A stretch of 64,000 bases of DNA from Chryseobacterium sp. LJ668 (GTDB lineage: Bacteria > Bacteroidota > Bacteroidia > Flavobacteriales > Weeksellaceae). The DNA lies in contig NZ_CP080443.1 in NCBI RefSeq assembly GCF_019613955.1, positions 1,798,001 through 1,862,000 of the forward strand. Reading direction: 5' to 3'. This document shows, piece by piece, positions 49,894-58,560 of this stretch. Below the pieces are notes generated by a model. That model was not told where the DNA came from. It searched no databases and was given only the letters and a program-made list of their open reading frames with translations. A program made the position numbers and the translations under genes. The first letter of the stretch is position 1. The number at the start of each line of letters is the position of its first letter.

Positions 49894-50678
49894 TACGATG
49901 CATTTTTAGATTTCGGACTATGCAAGCTGGCTTTCAACTGTGCCATAAGGTCTATCACCTTGCCCTGTTTTGCAGGTTCTGCTTTTTTAGCTTTTACACC
50001 TTTTCCTTTTGCTTTTTGTTTGATGATTTTTAGTAAAGATTCAGAATAAGTATCTTGATACATTTCAGGATCAAATTCCTGCGAAAGCTGTTCGATAAGG
50101 CTCACTGCCATTTTTAGTTCGGCAGGTTTTGGAGGTTTTTTAGCAGGAATTTTTAAATCTTTATAATCTCTTATTTCCTGAGAAAAACGTAATCTGTTCA
50201 AAACTAAAACTTCATCATTGTAAGGTCTGATCATCCCAATCGCTTCACTTTCACGAAGCACAAAAGTTCCAACGCCCACCATTTTTGTTTGGGACAAAGC
50301 TTTTAATAAAAGTCTGTAGGCATTTTCTCCATTCTTTTGAGGCTCCAGGAAATAAGGGTTTTCAAAATAAACGCTATCAACTTCAATCTCTTTTACGAAT
50401 TGATCGATTGAAAGTATTTTGCTTTTTTCAGGACTTGCTGCTTGGTAATCTTCGTCTTCAAGAATGATGTATTTATCTTCCATGAGATATCCTTTTACAA
50501 TATTTTCCCACTTGACTTCTTTGCCTGTTTTTTCGTTCACTCTTTTAAATTTAATGTTCGAAAAATCAGACTTGTCGAGCATATCCAAATCGAGTTTGCT
50601 GGTTTCTACAGCAGAATAAATTTTTATAGGAATATTCACTAATCCAAAACCAATGGCACCGTTCCAAATTGCTTTCAT
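49893..50678 (-). CDS. ku: Ku protein (non-homologous end joining)
   Basis: This 261-residue bacterial Ku has the family start MKAIWNGAIGFGLVNIPIKIYSAVE, the core VNEKTGKEVKWENIVKGYLMEDKYIILEDEDY, ENPYFLEPQKNGENAYRLLLKALSQTKMVGVGTFVLRESE and a basic C-terminal tail (KQKAKGKGVKAKKAEPAKQ) used to bind and recruit LigD. Homodimeric Ku rings hold double-strand break ends. The stop overlaps the ligD start by one base, as expected for a two-gene NHEJ system. A 117-bp gap upstream, before the 727-residue gene, shows no clear regulatory signal. Confidence 0.95.
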   Translation of the reverse strand: MKAIWNGAIGFGLVNIPIKIYSAVETSKLDLDMLDKSDFSNIKFKRVNEKTGKEVKWENIVKGYLMEDKYIILEDEDYQAASPEKSKILSIDQFVKEIEVDSVYFENPYFLEPQKNGENAYRLLLKALSQTKMVGVGTFVLRESEAIGMIRPYNDEVLVLNRLRFSQEIRDYKDLKIPAKKPPKPAELKMAVSLIEQLSQEFDPEMYQDTYSESLLKIIKQKAKGKGVKAKKAEPAKQGKVIDLMAQLKASLHSPKSKNAS

Positions 50679-50795
50679 TGTCTTATTTTTTATAAAACTT
50701 GCAATGATTGTGCCGTGAGATAATTGTGTTTTGAGATTAGATTTATTTAAATAACGACTTACTTTCTAAAGTGTTGTGGATGAATGTTTCATCAT

Positions 50796-52979
50796 TCATG
50801 GTTGTATTTTTTCGTTTTCTTTGAGAATTTTTGTTAATTCAATCTCCTCTAAATATTCTTCATAGCTAAATGAAACGATGTCTGAATGTTTTTGCTTCAG
50901 GAGATTTTTGTCAGTTAAAAACTTCATCCAATCCCATCTTCTTTCAGAGGAGTCGCAACCATATATATCTTGTGAATTACACAGTTTATCAGGAAATCCC
51001 AATCGTGTTTTAAATTCTATCTCTAAAAGTTTGATTAGTGAATAAACTTCATTGTCTGTTTTGTAATTTCCGATGTAAGGTTGTATGACATCAAATTTTA
51101 TCAATTCGAATATTTTGTCATAATTTAAAGTTTCATCTGTGTTTTTATAATCGATTTCGGCTTTGTCAAGATAATATTTGTACAAATTTTCTTCTGTATT
51201 TATAGCGTAAATTTTTAAGAAATTTTCTCGTTCCTCTTTGTTTTCAAAATCCTTTATTAGGAAGAAACCAAAATCTTTTTCAAGAAAAGAATACTTGTTT
51301 CGATAAGTGTCTTTGTTGTATTTTATTTTTTCGGCAGCTTTGATTGCATCAGGTATTTGTGAATAATGGATTTTTGAAAAAAGTTTCGAGATATCTCTTT
51401 CGAAATCATCAATTTTGCTTGATGTCATTCGGATTTTATCAATTTCACTTTGGATATCGAATATTTTACCGTCAAAATTAGCATCATTGAATTTTTTGTC
51501 TTCGAAAGGATATTCAAATTTGTCTGACAATACTTTTTTTGCGTTTGCTATTTCAAAATTTATGTCTGGATCATCAGTTTTTAGATTGTTTAAAATCATC
51601 AATGCATCTGGAGAATTCTTGGTAAATTTTATTAAATAATATCTAAAGTTCCCATTAATATTACAATCTTTAAAGAGTTTAGATTTTTTCAGATATAATT
51701 TTAGCTCTTCCGTATCTTTCAAAAGTTGGCTCCAATTTTTAGAATAATAAATATCTGCTATTCTTGAAATTGAGCATTGAAGATTATAATTGTTTTCGTT
51801 TACAATTGTCCAGTATTCTAATGCGGTAATGTCTTTGAATGTAAGTTCCTGTATTAATTTGTCTTCAAGTTTTCGTCTTTCATTAAAAGGCAATTTCGTT
51901 TTTAGTTTTCCAATATCTGATCTTAAGGCTTCGGTTCCAATAAAATCAATTTTGTTTTTTCTACAATATTCGGTCAATAGAGATAACGAAGTCAGAAATT
52001 TAAAAGGTGAAAGTGGTAGAACTTTTTGATTGGTTTGGTTAAAGATATTTTTTTCTTTTTCAAAACTTAATTCATTTACTCTTTTTACATCACTTTGAGA
52101 AAGGTGTATGAAAGAATTTAGGGCAATCGAATCGTTGTCACTAGATAAATTTTCAACCAAAGAATTTATATTGTCGATTTTATTTGGTTGGAGTGATGAG
52201 TTTTCAAAATAATTTTGAGCTACATTCCATTTAAAGTTTGTATAATTTTTTGAAAAATAAATGAGCAAATTGAGAATAGCACTATTGTCAAAATTCATAT
52301 CCCGAGTGTCCCAGACTATATAATCATTTCTTCCGGCAGGTCCGATATCTGTATATGTCAGTAATTTTAAAAGATCGAAAAAATCTTCTTTATTTCTGTT
52401 GAAATTATTGAATTTATCTCTTCGGCGATAAAATTCTTTACAAATTTTTAAAAGACATTCCGGATTATTTTGTTGTATTAAAATAGCAATACCTCCTGCT
52501 TTAATCCAATCTTTACTTAGAATTTCCGTACGTTTGTCAATAAGTTTCTGAATTTTTTCAGCAGGCAATTCTCGAAATTCTATGAAAAATTTTCTCTCGT
52601 AAATTGGTGTTATATAAAATGCTTCTAATTCCGGATAATATTTTATTTTGTCTTTATTCTTGTTTAAAAAAGTAGAATAATTTTGAGCATTTTTTATTTC
52701 TGCTAAGTTAATCGAGGCTTCAGGAAAAATAAAATTTTCTTCAATAGTTCGTTTTGCGAGATAAAATTCTTCGGTTTCGTTATAGTGATGGCCCAGAAAT
52801 TCAGCTAGTTTTTTGGAGCTGTCAAAATAAGGTGCTAATTCATTTAATGCTTTTTTATCACCTTTTTCCAAACGTAATTTTAATTTATAAATACTGCTTT
52901 CAAAGTATTGCCCCTCTGCATCCTGAGAACTGTAAAGATGTAGAATGAGTACAAGAAGTATGGATATTAGTTTTTTCAT
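50796..52979 (-). CDS. Large hypothetical secreted protein
   Basis: This 727-residue protein has a signal peptide (MKKLISILLVLILHLYSSQDAEGQ) and no recognised domain. The sequence is rich in Lys, Asn, Phe and Tyr and looks mainly helical (for example LKLRLEKGDKKALNELAPYFDSSKKLAEFLGHHY), resembling a repeat-type scaffold more than an enzyme. No lipobox is seen. It could be periplasmic or exported. The gene stands alone between ku and aspS; upstream lies the aspS terminator. Composition is somewhat more AT-rich than its neighbours. Function unknown. Confidence 0.7.
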   Translation of the reverse strand: MKKLISILLVLILHLYSSQDAEGQYFESSIYKLKLRLEKGDKKALNELAPYFDSSKKLAEFLGHHYNETEEFYLAKRTIEENFIFPEASINLAEIKNAQNYSTFLNKNKDKIKYYPELEAFYITPIYERKFFIEFRELPAEKIQKLIDKRTEILSKDWIKAGGIAILIQQNNPECLLKICKEFYRRRDKFNNFNRNKEDFFDLLKLLTYTDIGPAGRNDYIVWDTRDMNFDNSAILNLLIYFSKNYTNFKWNVAQNYFENSSLQPNKIDNINSLVENLSSDNDSIALNSFIHLSQSDVKRVNELSFEKEKNIFNQTNQKVLPLSPFKFLTSLSLLTEYCRKNKIDFIGTEALRSDIGKLKTKLPFNERRKLEDKLIQELTFKDITALEYWTIVNENNYNLQCSISRIADIYYSKNWSQLLKDTEELKLYLKKSKLFKDCNINGNFRYYLIKFTKNSPDALMILNNLKTDDPDINFEIANAKKVLSDKFEYPFEDKKFNDANFDGKIFDIQSEIDKIRMTSSKIDDFERDISKLFSKIHYSQIPDAIKAAEKIKYNKDTYRNKYSFLEKDFGFFLIKDFENKEERENFLKIYAINTEENLYKYYLDKAEIDYKNTDETLNYDKIFELIKFDVIQPYIGNYKTDNEVYSLIKLLEIEFKTRLGFPDKLCNSQDIYGCDSSERRWDWMKFLTDKNLLKQKHSDIVSFSYEEYLEEIELTKILKENEKIQP

Positions 52980-52986
52980 AATAAAA

Positions 52987-53009
52987 AAGCGGAGAAAAAA
53001 TCTCCGCTT
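52987..53009 (-). terminator. Terminator of aspS
   Basis: A 9-bp stem (AAGCGGAGA with TCTCCGCTT) with an A5 loop, followed on the minus strand by TTTTTT. It lies 6 bp past the aspS stop and before the 727-residue gene. Confidence 0.92.
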
Positions 53010-53014
53010 CTAAT

Positions 53015-54769
53015 TTATGCTTTTAAATTTAATTTCAATTCCAATTCATCGAGCTGTTCGTTAGCAATTGCGGCCGGCGCGTCGATCATCACATCACGCC
53101 CAGAATTATTCTTAGGAAAAGCGATGTAATCTCTGATCACTTCGTTTCCATCAAGAATGGCTACCAAACGGTCAAATCCGAAAGCCAATCCTCCGTGAGG
53201 CGGAGCTCCGTATTTGAAGGCGTTCATTAAGAACCCAAACTGAGCTTCTGCTTCTTCTTTTGAGAATCCTAATAAATCAAACATTTTAGATTGAAGATCT
53301 CTATCAAAAATTCTGATAGAACCTCCACCAATTTCATTTCCGTTCAATACCATATCGTAAGCATTGGCTCTTGCTTTTCCCGGATCAGTTTCCAGTAAAT
53401 GAATATCTTCCGGTTTTGGAGAGGTGAAAGGGTGGTGCATTGCATGGTAACGTCCGCTTTCTTCGTCAAATTCCAGTAAAGGAAAATCGACAACCCAAAG
53501 TGGTGCGAAAACGTCTCCTTTTCTTAATCCCAAACGGTTTCCAAGCTCCATTCTCAATGCAGAAAGCTGAGTTCTTACTTTGTGCTCGTTTCCGGAAAGA
53601 ATCAACATTAGATCGCCTTCTTTCGCTCCGAATTTTTCGATGATTTTTGCTAAATCTTCCTCACTGTAAAATTTATTCACAGAAGAAGTTTTTACACCAT
53701 CATTCTGGAATTTAACCCATACCATTCCTGATGCTCCGATTTGTGGTCTTTTCACCCAGTCGACAAGCTCATCGATTTGTTTTCTTGTGTAATCTGCGCA
53801 ACCTTCAACATTAATTCCGACAATCAATTCAGCGTCATCAAATATTTTAAAATCCTTTCCTTTTACTAAATCGTCTAATTCTACGAATTCCATTCCGAAA
53901 CGGATATCCGGTTTGTCGTTTCCGTATTTCTGCATTGCATCAGCAAAAGTCATTCTTGGGAAAGTTCCGAATTCCTGACCTGTAATATCTTTGATCAATG
54001 TTTTCGTCATTCCTTCAAACACATTCATTACATCTTCCTGATCTACAAACGCCATTTCGCAATCGATTTGTGTAAATTCCGGCTGTCTGTCGGCTCTTAA
54101 ATCCTCATCGCGGAAACATTTCACGATCTGGAAATATTTATCCATTCCACCGACCATCAACAATTGTTTGAAAGTCTGTGGAGACTGTGGTAATGCGTAA
54201 AATTGCCCCGGATTCATTCTGCTTGGTACAACGAAATCTCTTGCTCCTTCCGGAGTAGATTTGATTAAAACCGGAGTTTCAACCTCGATAAATCCTTCGT
54301 CTGACAGATAATTTCTCACTTTCTGCGCCATTTTGTGACGGAAAATCAGTTTATCTCTTACCGGAGCTCTTCTGATATCCAGATAACGGTATTTCATTCT
54401 TAATTCTTCGCCACCATCCGTTTCGTCCTCAATTGTGAAAGGCGGAAGCTGAGATTCATTAAGAACTTCTAATTTTTCAACTAAAATTTCAATTTCTCCT
54501 GTTGGAATATTGGGGTTCTTGCTTACTCTTTCGATAACTTTTCCTGTCACTTGAATTACAAATTCACGTCCTAATTTTTTTGCATTTTCCATCAATTCCG
54601 CTGAAGAACGGTCTTGATCGAAAACCAACTGAGTAATTCCGTAACGATCCCGAAGATCTATCCAAATCATAAATCCTTTATCACGAATGGTTTGTACCCA
54701 TCCTGAAAGTGTAACTTCCTCATTAAGATTTTTCAGAGACAATTCTCCGTTGGTGTGCGATCGAAACAT
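53015..54769 (-). CDS. aspS: Aspartyl-tRNA synthetase
   Basis: This 584-residue class IIb synthetase has an N-terminal OB anticodon-binding domain ([32 protein letters not shown]), the motif 2 loop [23 protein letters not shown] near residue 216, a bacterial GAD insertion domain (about 290 to 410) and motif 3 [13 protein letters not shown] near 526, plus the AspRS segment [11 protein letters not shown] near 440. Length is typical of bacterial AspRS with the GAD domain. It charges tRNA-Asp (and possibly tRNA-Asn if nondiscriminating). A minus-strand promoter and terminator frame the gene. Confidence 0.97.
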   Translation of the reverse strand: MFRSHTNGELSLKNLNEEVTLSGWVQTIRDKGFMIWIDLRDRYGITQLVFDQDRSSAELMENAKKLGREFVIQVTGKVIERVSKNPNIPTGEIEILVEKLEVLNESQLPPFTIEDETDGGEELRMKYRYLDIRRAPVRDKLIFRHKMAQKVRNYLSDEGFIEVETPVLIKSTPEGARDFVVPSRMNPGQFYALPQSPQTFKQLLMVGGMDKYFQIVKCFRDEDLRADRQPEFTQIDCEMAFVDQEDVMNVFEGMTKTLIKDITGQEFGTFPRMTFADAMQKYGNDKPDIRFGMEFVELDDLVKGKDFKIFDDAELIVGINVEGCADYTRKQIDELVDWVKRPQIGASGMVWVKFQNDGVKTSSVNKFYSEEDLAKIIEKFGAKEGDLMLILSGNEHKVRTQLSALRMELGNRLGLRKGDVFAPLWVVDFPLLEFDEESGRYHAMHHPFTSPKPEDIHLLETDPGKARANAYDMVLNGNEIGGGSIRIFDRDLQSKMFDLLGFSKEEAEAQFGFLMNAFKYGAPPHGGLAFGFDRLVAILDGNEVIRDYIAFPKNNSGRDVMIDAPAAIANEQLDELELKLNLKA

Positions 54770-54795
54770 AAGTATTTGTTTGAAATTTTCGTTGG

Positions 54796-54829
54796 CAAAG
54801 ATAAGATTTTTAGAGGGTTTAAAAACAAA
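54796..54829 (-). promoter_or_regulatory. Promoter of aspS
   Basis: On the minus strand TTTG (54826-54829), 22 bp, then TATCTTTG (54796-54803), 26 bp before the aspS ATG. The upstream box overlaps the terminator of the ankyrin gene. Confidence 0.6.
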
Positions 54830-54851
54830 AAACTTCCATGAAGGAAGTTTT
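54829..54851 (-). terminator. Terminator of the ankyrin gene
   Basis: A 9-bp stem (AAAACTTCC with GGAAGTTTT) with a 5-nt loop. Read on the minus strand it ends in TTTTTTG. It lies 25 bp past the ankyrin stop. Confidence 0.88.
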
Positions 54852-54876
54852 ATAAAATTATAAATTGTTTAAATTT

Positions 54877-55314
54877 CTATTTCAGCATTGTTGCCACAGC
54901 AGAAAAGTTATATTTTAGTGCATAATCTTTTGCGGAAAGACCATTGGCATCTTTCACATTTTTATCAGCACCCTTTGCTAATAACATTTTCACCATAGTT
55001 GTCTGTCCAAACATTGCAGCATTCATCAATGGGGTAACTCCATCGCAGGCTTTGTTTACATCAGCTTTGTTACTAATTAAAAATTCAGAGATATTCTTTT
55101 TATTATTTAAAGCGCTGTATGAAAGCATTGTGTAAGAAGCATCTTTTACACTCAGACATTTATCATAGTCAGCTTTTGTAAAAGCAGCTTTGAATTTTTG
55201 TATATTATCTGATTGAATAGCCTGTCTCTGTACGCCTGTAACTTGTTGTGCAAAAATAAGATTCGCAAATGCAGAAAATCCTAAAATCACAGAAGTAATA
55301 ATTATTTTTTTCAT
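54877..55314 (-). CDS. Secreted ankyrin-repeat protein
   Basis: This 145-residue protein has a signal peptide (MKKIIITSVILGFSAFANLIFAQ, cut after A-Q) and about three ankyrin repeats: MLSYSALNNKKNISEFLISNKADVNKACDGVTPLMNAAMFGQTTMVKMLLAKGADKNVKDANGLSAKDYALKYN shows the T-P-L-M-x-A-A and L-L-x-K-G-A-D patterns. It is a periplasmic protein-binding module with an unknown partner. It stands alone with its own terminator, 55 bp from the S41 peptidase gene upstream. Confidence 0.85.
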   Translation of the reverse strand: MKKIIITSVILGFSAFANLIFAQQVTGVQRQAIQSDNIQKFKAAFTKADYDKCLSVKDASYTMLSYSALNNKKNISEFLISNKADVNKACDGVTPLMNAAMFGQTTMVKMLLAKGADKNVKDANGLSAKDYALKYNFSAVATMLK

Positions 55315-55369
55315 AAAATTAATTTTTCTAAAGAATATACAAATCTAATAATTTTTTTGATACATTGAC

Positions 55370-57553
55370 TCAATTAGTTATCCAATTTACAGCCTTTTCT
55401 AAAACTTCATCCTGATCTGTTTTTATTCCTTCTATTGTCGGCTTCACTACAATATCCGGAATGATTCCTACACGTTGCGTTTCTTTTCCGTCCGGATAAT
55501 AAATTCCGATCCCGCTGATCATCGTTGAAATATTTCCGGGGAGCATTATTTTTGAGACATTTCCGTCGGCGCCAGACGTTGTGGAACCAAAAACTTTAGC
55601 ATTTGGTGCCGTTCTAAGGCCCATCGTGTGATATTCAGCGCTGCTTTGGGTAGTTTCGTTGATTAAAATGGCAATCTTACCTTTATAATAATTGTTTCCG
55701 GTACCGGGAATTTTGAGGCTTGGTGTAAAAGTAAAAACACCAGGCTGTATATTATTTGTATTGCTAAATTTCACAAATTCAGTACTATTTGGTTTTAATA
55801 ACTTTCCAAGTTTAAATACAACAAAGTCAGACGGATAGCTTCGGAAATCAATCACGAGACCTTTAGTATTTTTAATTTTTTCGAAAATTTCAGGAAGTTT
55901 TTCGGAATCTGCACTTCCCATGTAAAGATAAGCTACGTCGTTATTAAACATTTCGAAAAATTCTTTCTGCTCATCGTTCGCAATTTCTGCGTAAGTGTAA
56001 GTTTTAATCAAGGCACTGTTTTCAATCCCGTCTCTTAGAAATTTAATATGAATAGTTTCGGAATTGCTGCAAAGAAGATTTCTTGCGATTTCTCTCAATT
56101 GCGTTGGGTAATTGGATGCAGCAGTATATTTTAGCTGTTTTTGGATAATACTGTCGATATTTTCACCGTTGACCTCAACGATGATATCACCTTTTTGCAA
56201 TCTGGTCTCTTTGCCTAATTCTTTTTTATAAAAATCAGTTACTATTGCCTTATTTTCTACAAAACTAACCTTAACAGAAGAATATCTTTCTCCAAAATAT
56301 TGATTGACTGCTTTGTTGTTTCCCCAGATATTTGCATGGGTATCATGAATGCGCGCAATAATTTCTAAAGCTGCAAGTGTGTATTCTGACTGGTTTTTTG
56401 CATTAAGGAATTTGGGAATAAACTCCGGAAGCACCTTTTTCCAGTCTTCTTCGATCAGATTTTTGTATGGAAAGTAATATTGAATGATATTCCAATATCT
56501 GTACAGAGACAGCAGGCGAAATCCTTCATCAGGAAAAGACATTTTCTTGTAAGGATTTTCATTTTTAAAATCAGGATTGTTGACTTGGTCAAAAAAATCT
56601 ACATAATAATTTATTTTGGATCTTTTGGCGTATTTTAAATTGAGAAGCAGTTCAGTCAGTTCCTGTGAAAAACCTGAGCTGGTAATCCAATCCAGATCGG
56701 CCTTTATTTTTATATTCTTATCATCAGATACAATTTTTGTTGTTTCAAATTCTCCCAAATTCTTGATCCAGCTGATGTATATTTTATCGTTTTCGGTGAT
56801 GGAATTCCCTTTTAATTTAGGTAAGAGCCTAAAAAGCTCATAATCCCAGTTATAATTTCCTTTGGCGATATTGGGATGATAATATTTAAGATAGCCCCAA
56901 ATTAATCCAAGGTTTTTCAGATTTTCCGTGTTTTTTGCATCTAAATTGATATTGCTGAGTTTAGAACCATCATCAAATTCTTTATCCAGTTCCACTTTTG
57001 CTGGTATTTTCTCAAAAACTTTCGCTTTACTAATATCTCTACCGTCGATACTCACTTTCAGCTCATCAATCCAGATTTTCCCTTTTCCTGCTAAAAGTGC
57101 TCCTAAAACAATTTGCTTTGTATTTTCAGGGGACATTTCAAGCGTTACTTCATATTTTTTCCAAGGGTTTGTACCTTTCAAACCGATTTTTTTCATATTA
57201 TCGAATGCAATCTGAGGATCTATTCTCATCCAAAGACCTGCAAAGCCATTTGATACATTTTCTGTCTTAAGATAACCTGAAAGTTTTATTTTTTTTCCGG
57301 CATAGTTCTCAGGAAGCGTAAAAGCGAGAGCTTTAAAGCCTTTTTCTTCTGTAGATTCTATGGTGGCAGAATATTTTCCTTGCTGTTTTTCGGTGGCATC
57401 TACAGAGATTTTTGCGTTACCATCACCAAAGATGTTCCAGTTTTTCGGGAAATTATTTTCAATGATTTCAAAGTTTAAATTTTCGATCTTTTTCTGCGCC
57501 TGAAAATTAGTAAAGATCAACAATAGGATTAAAATGATACAATGTTTTTTCAT
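55370..57553 (-). CDS. S41 family peptidase with N-terminal binding domain
   Basis: This roughly 727-residue secreted protein has signal peptide MKKHCIILILLLIFTNFQAQ. A beta-sandwich, carbohydrate-binding-like domain (about 25 to 170) follows. Then come a helical region with DEGFRLLSLYRYWNIIQYYFPYKNLIEEDW near 335, a PDZ-like segment (LQKGDIIVEVNGENIDSIIQ) and the C-terminal S41 (tail-specific protease) domain with the catalytic Ser in NETTQSSAEYHTMGLR near 650. The start at 57553 is chosen because the longer frame to 57586 precedes the signal peptide. It probably acts on periplasmic or extracellular peptides. The stop lies 55 bp from the ankyrin gene. Confidence 0.87.
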   Translation of the reverse strand: MKKHCIILILLLIFTNFQAQKKIENLNFEIIENNFPKNWNIFGDGNAKISVDATEKQQGKYSATIESTEEKGFKALAFTLPENYAGKKIKLSGYLKTENVSNGFAGLWMRIDPQIAFDNMKKIGLKGTNPWKKYEVTLEMSPENTKQIVLGALLAGKGKIWIDELKVSIDGRDISKAKVFEKIPAKVELDKEFDDGSKLSNINLDAKNTENLKNLGLIWGYLKYYHPNIAKGNYNWDYELFRLLPKLKGNSITENDKIYISWIKNLGEFETTKIVSDDKNIKIKADLDWITSSGFSQELTELLLNLKYAKRSKINYYVDFFDQVNNPDFKNENPYKKMSFPDEGFRLLSLYRYWNIIQYYFPYKNLIEEDWKKVLPEFIPKFLNAKNQSEYTLAALEIIARIHDTHANIWGNNKAVNQYFGERYSSVKVSFVENKAIVTDFYKKELGKETRLQKGDIIVEVNGENIDSIIQKQLKYTAASNYPTQLREIARNLLCSNSETIHIKFLRDGIENSALIKTYTYAEIANDEQKEFFEMFNNDVAYLYMGSADSEKLPEIFEKIKNTKGLVIDFRSYPSDFVVFKLGKLLKPNSTEFVKFSNTNNIQPGVFTFTPSLKIPGTGNNYYKGKIAILINETTQSSAEYHTMGLRTAPNAKVFGSTTSGADGNVSKIMLPGNISTMISGIGIYYPDGKETQRVGIIPDIVVKPTIEGIKTDQDEVLEKAVNWITN

Positions 57554-57679
57554 GGTTTTAATTTTCACAAACATAAGAGTTATCAAGATTCCATGATAAG
57601 CTGAATTTTTATTTTAAGGAGTTTTATGATGATAAGAGTTTTTTTAACCTCAAATTTTAATTTAAACTGTTAAAAACAA

Positions 57680-57883
57680 TTAAACTTTATATTCTAATAT
57701 GTCTCCCGGCTGACAGTCTAAAGCTTTACAGATCGCATCCAAAGTAGAAAGCTTCACCGCTTTTGCTTTCCCGGTTTTCAAAATAGACAGATTGGCCTGC
57801 GTGATCCCGATTTTTTCTGCAAGTTCCTGCGACTGCATTTTTCTTTTTGCCAGCATGACGTCTACATTAATGATAATCGGCAT
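57680..57883 (-). CDS. XRE-family helix-turn-helix regulator
   Basis: This 67-residue DNA-binding protein is a single Cro/C1-type domain: NVDVMLAKRKMQSQELAEKIGITQANLSILKTGKAKAVKLSTLDAICKALDCQPGDILEY, with the recognition helix in TQANLSILKTGKA. It resembles YozG-type regulators, which are often encoded next to a DUF2975 membrane protein as here. The gene begins 2 bp after the DUF2975 stop, so the two form one unit. The target, probably its own operon, is unknown. Confidence 0.9.
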   Translation of the reverse strand: MPIIINVDVMLAKRKMQSQELAEKIGITQANLSILKTGKAKAVKLSTLDAICKALDCQPGDILEYKV

Positions 57884-57885
57884 AT

Positions 57886-58434
57886 TTATATGGTTAAATC
57901 GTTTTCTGACTGCAAATCGACAGCTTTCTTATAAACCTGAGCAATGATATAAACTACTCCGGCAAATAAAAAGAACCGAAAATTCTCATTACCGGAATCA
58001 AATGAAATTGATAGTTTTCCTGTCACCAATCCGGCAATAAAATTTATTAAAAATGATAAGCAGCCAATGGCCAATGCCAGTTTTGCAATTCTTGAAATTA
58101 AAAAATAAATTTCAATTGAAAAAGGATGATTGAGTTTAATTTTCTGTAAAATTTTTATGACATATCTTAACATGATCAGTTCCATGGTTCCTAAAACGAC
58201 AGAATATACCAATAGAAAAAGTAACCTTCCTTTTTCTAATGACTGAATATTTTTTATGTTCTCATTGCCAATATTTACACTAATTTTTATTTCTTTCATG
58301 CTCCCGATATCAATTCCTAAAATGGTAGCAAAAATCAGCAAAATCAATATAAATAATCCAATGCTTAGAATGATTGTGTAGAGCCAGATAAACAATTTGA
58401 GGATCTCTAGAATTGAAGTAGAATTTTTCTGCAT
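57886..58434 (-). CDS. DUF2975 membrane protein
   Basis: This 182-residue protein has four predicted membrane helices (FIWLYTIILSIGLFILILLIFATILG; LFLLVYSVVLGTMELIML; LALAIGCLSFLINFIAGL; FFLFAGVVYIIAQVY) in the arrangement of the DUF2975 family. Members are frequently paired with a YozG-like XRE regulator, as here (2-bp gap to it). The biological role is not known; a membrane sensor controlling the regulator is a hypothesis. It is transcribed on the minus strand, 126 bp from the divergent MATE gene. Confidence 0.82.
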   Translation of the reverse strand: MQKNSTSILEILKLFIWLYTIILSIGLFILILLIFATILGIDIGSMKEIKISVNIGNENIKNIQSLEKGRLLFLLVYSVVLGTMELIMLRYVIKILQKIKLNHPFSIEIYFLISRIAKLALAIGCLSFLINFIAGLVTGKLSISFDSGNENFRFFLFAGVVYIIAQVYKKAVDLQSENDLTI

Positions 58435-58560
58435 TTTTTTTATGTTTATTATTATTGCAAATCTATAAATATTTATTGTTTTACGATAATTTATAATTGA
58501 AATTTTAATTTAAAAATTTAATGTCTGAATTTGTATTTTTAACCCCGAATAATTTCTCCA

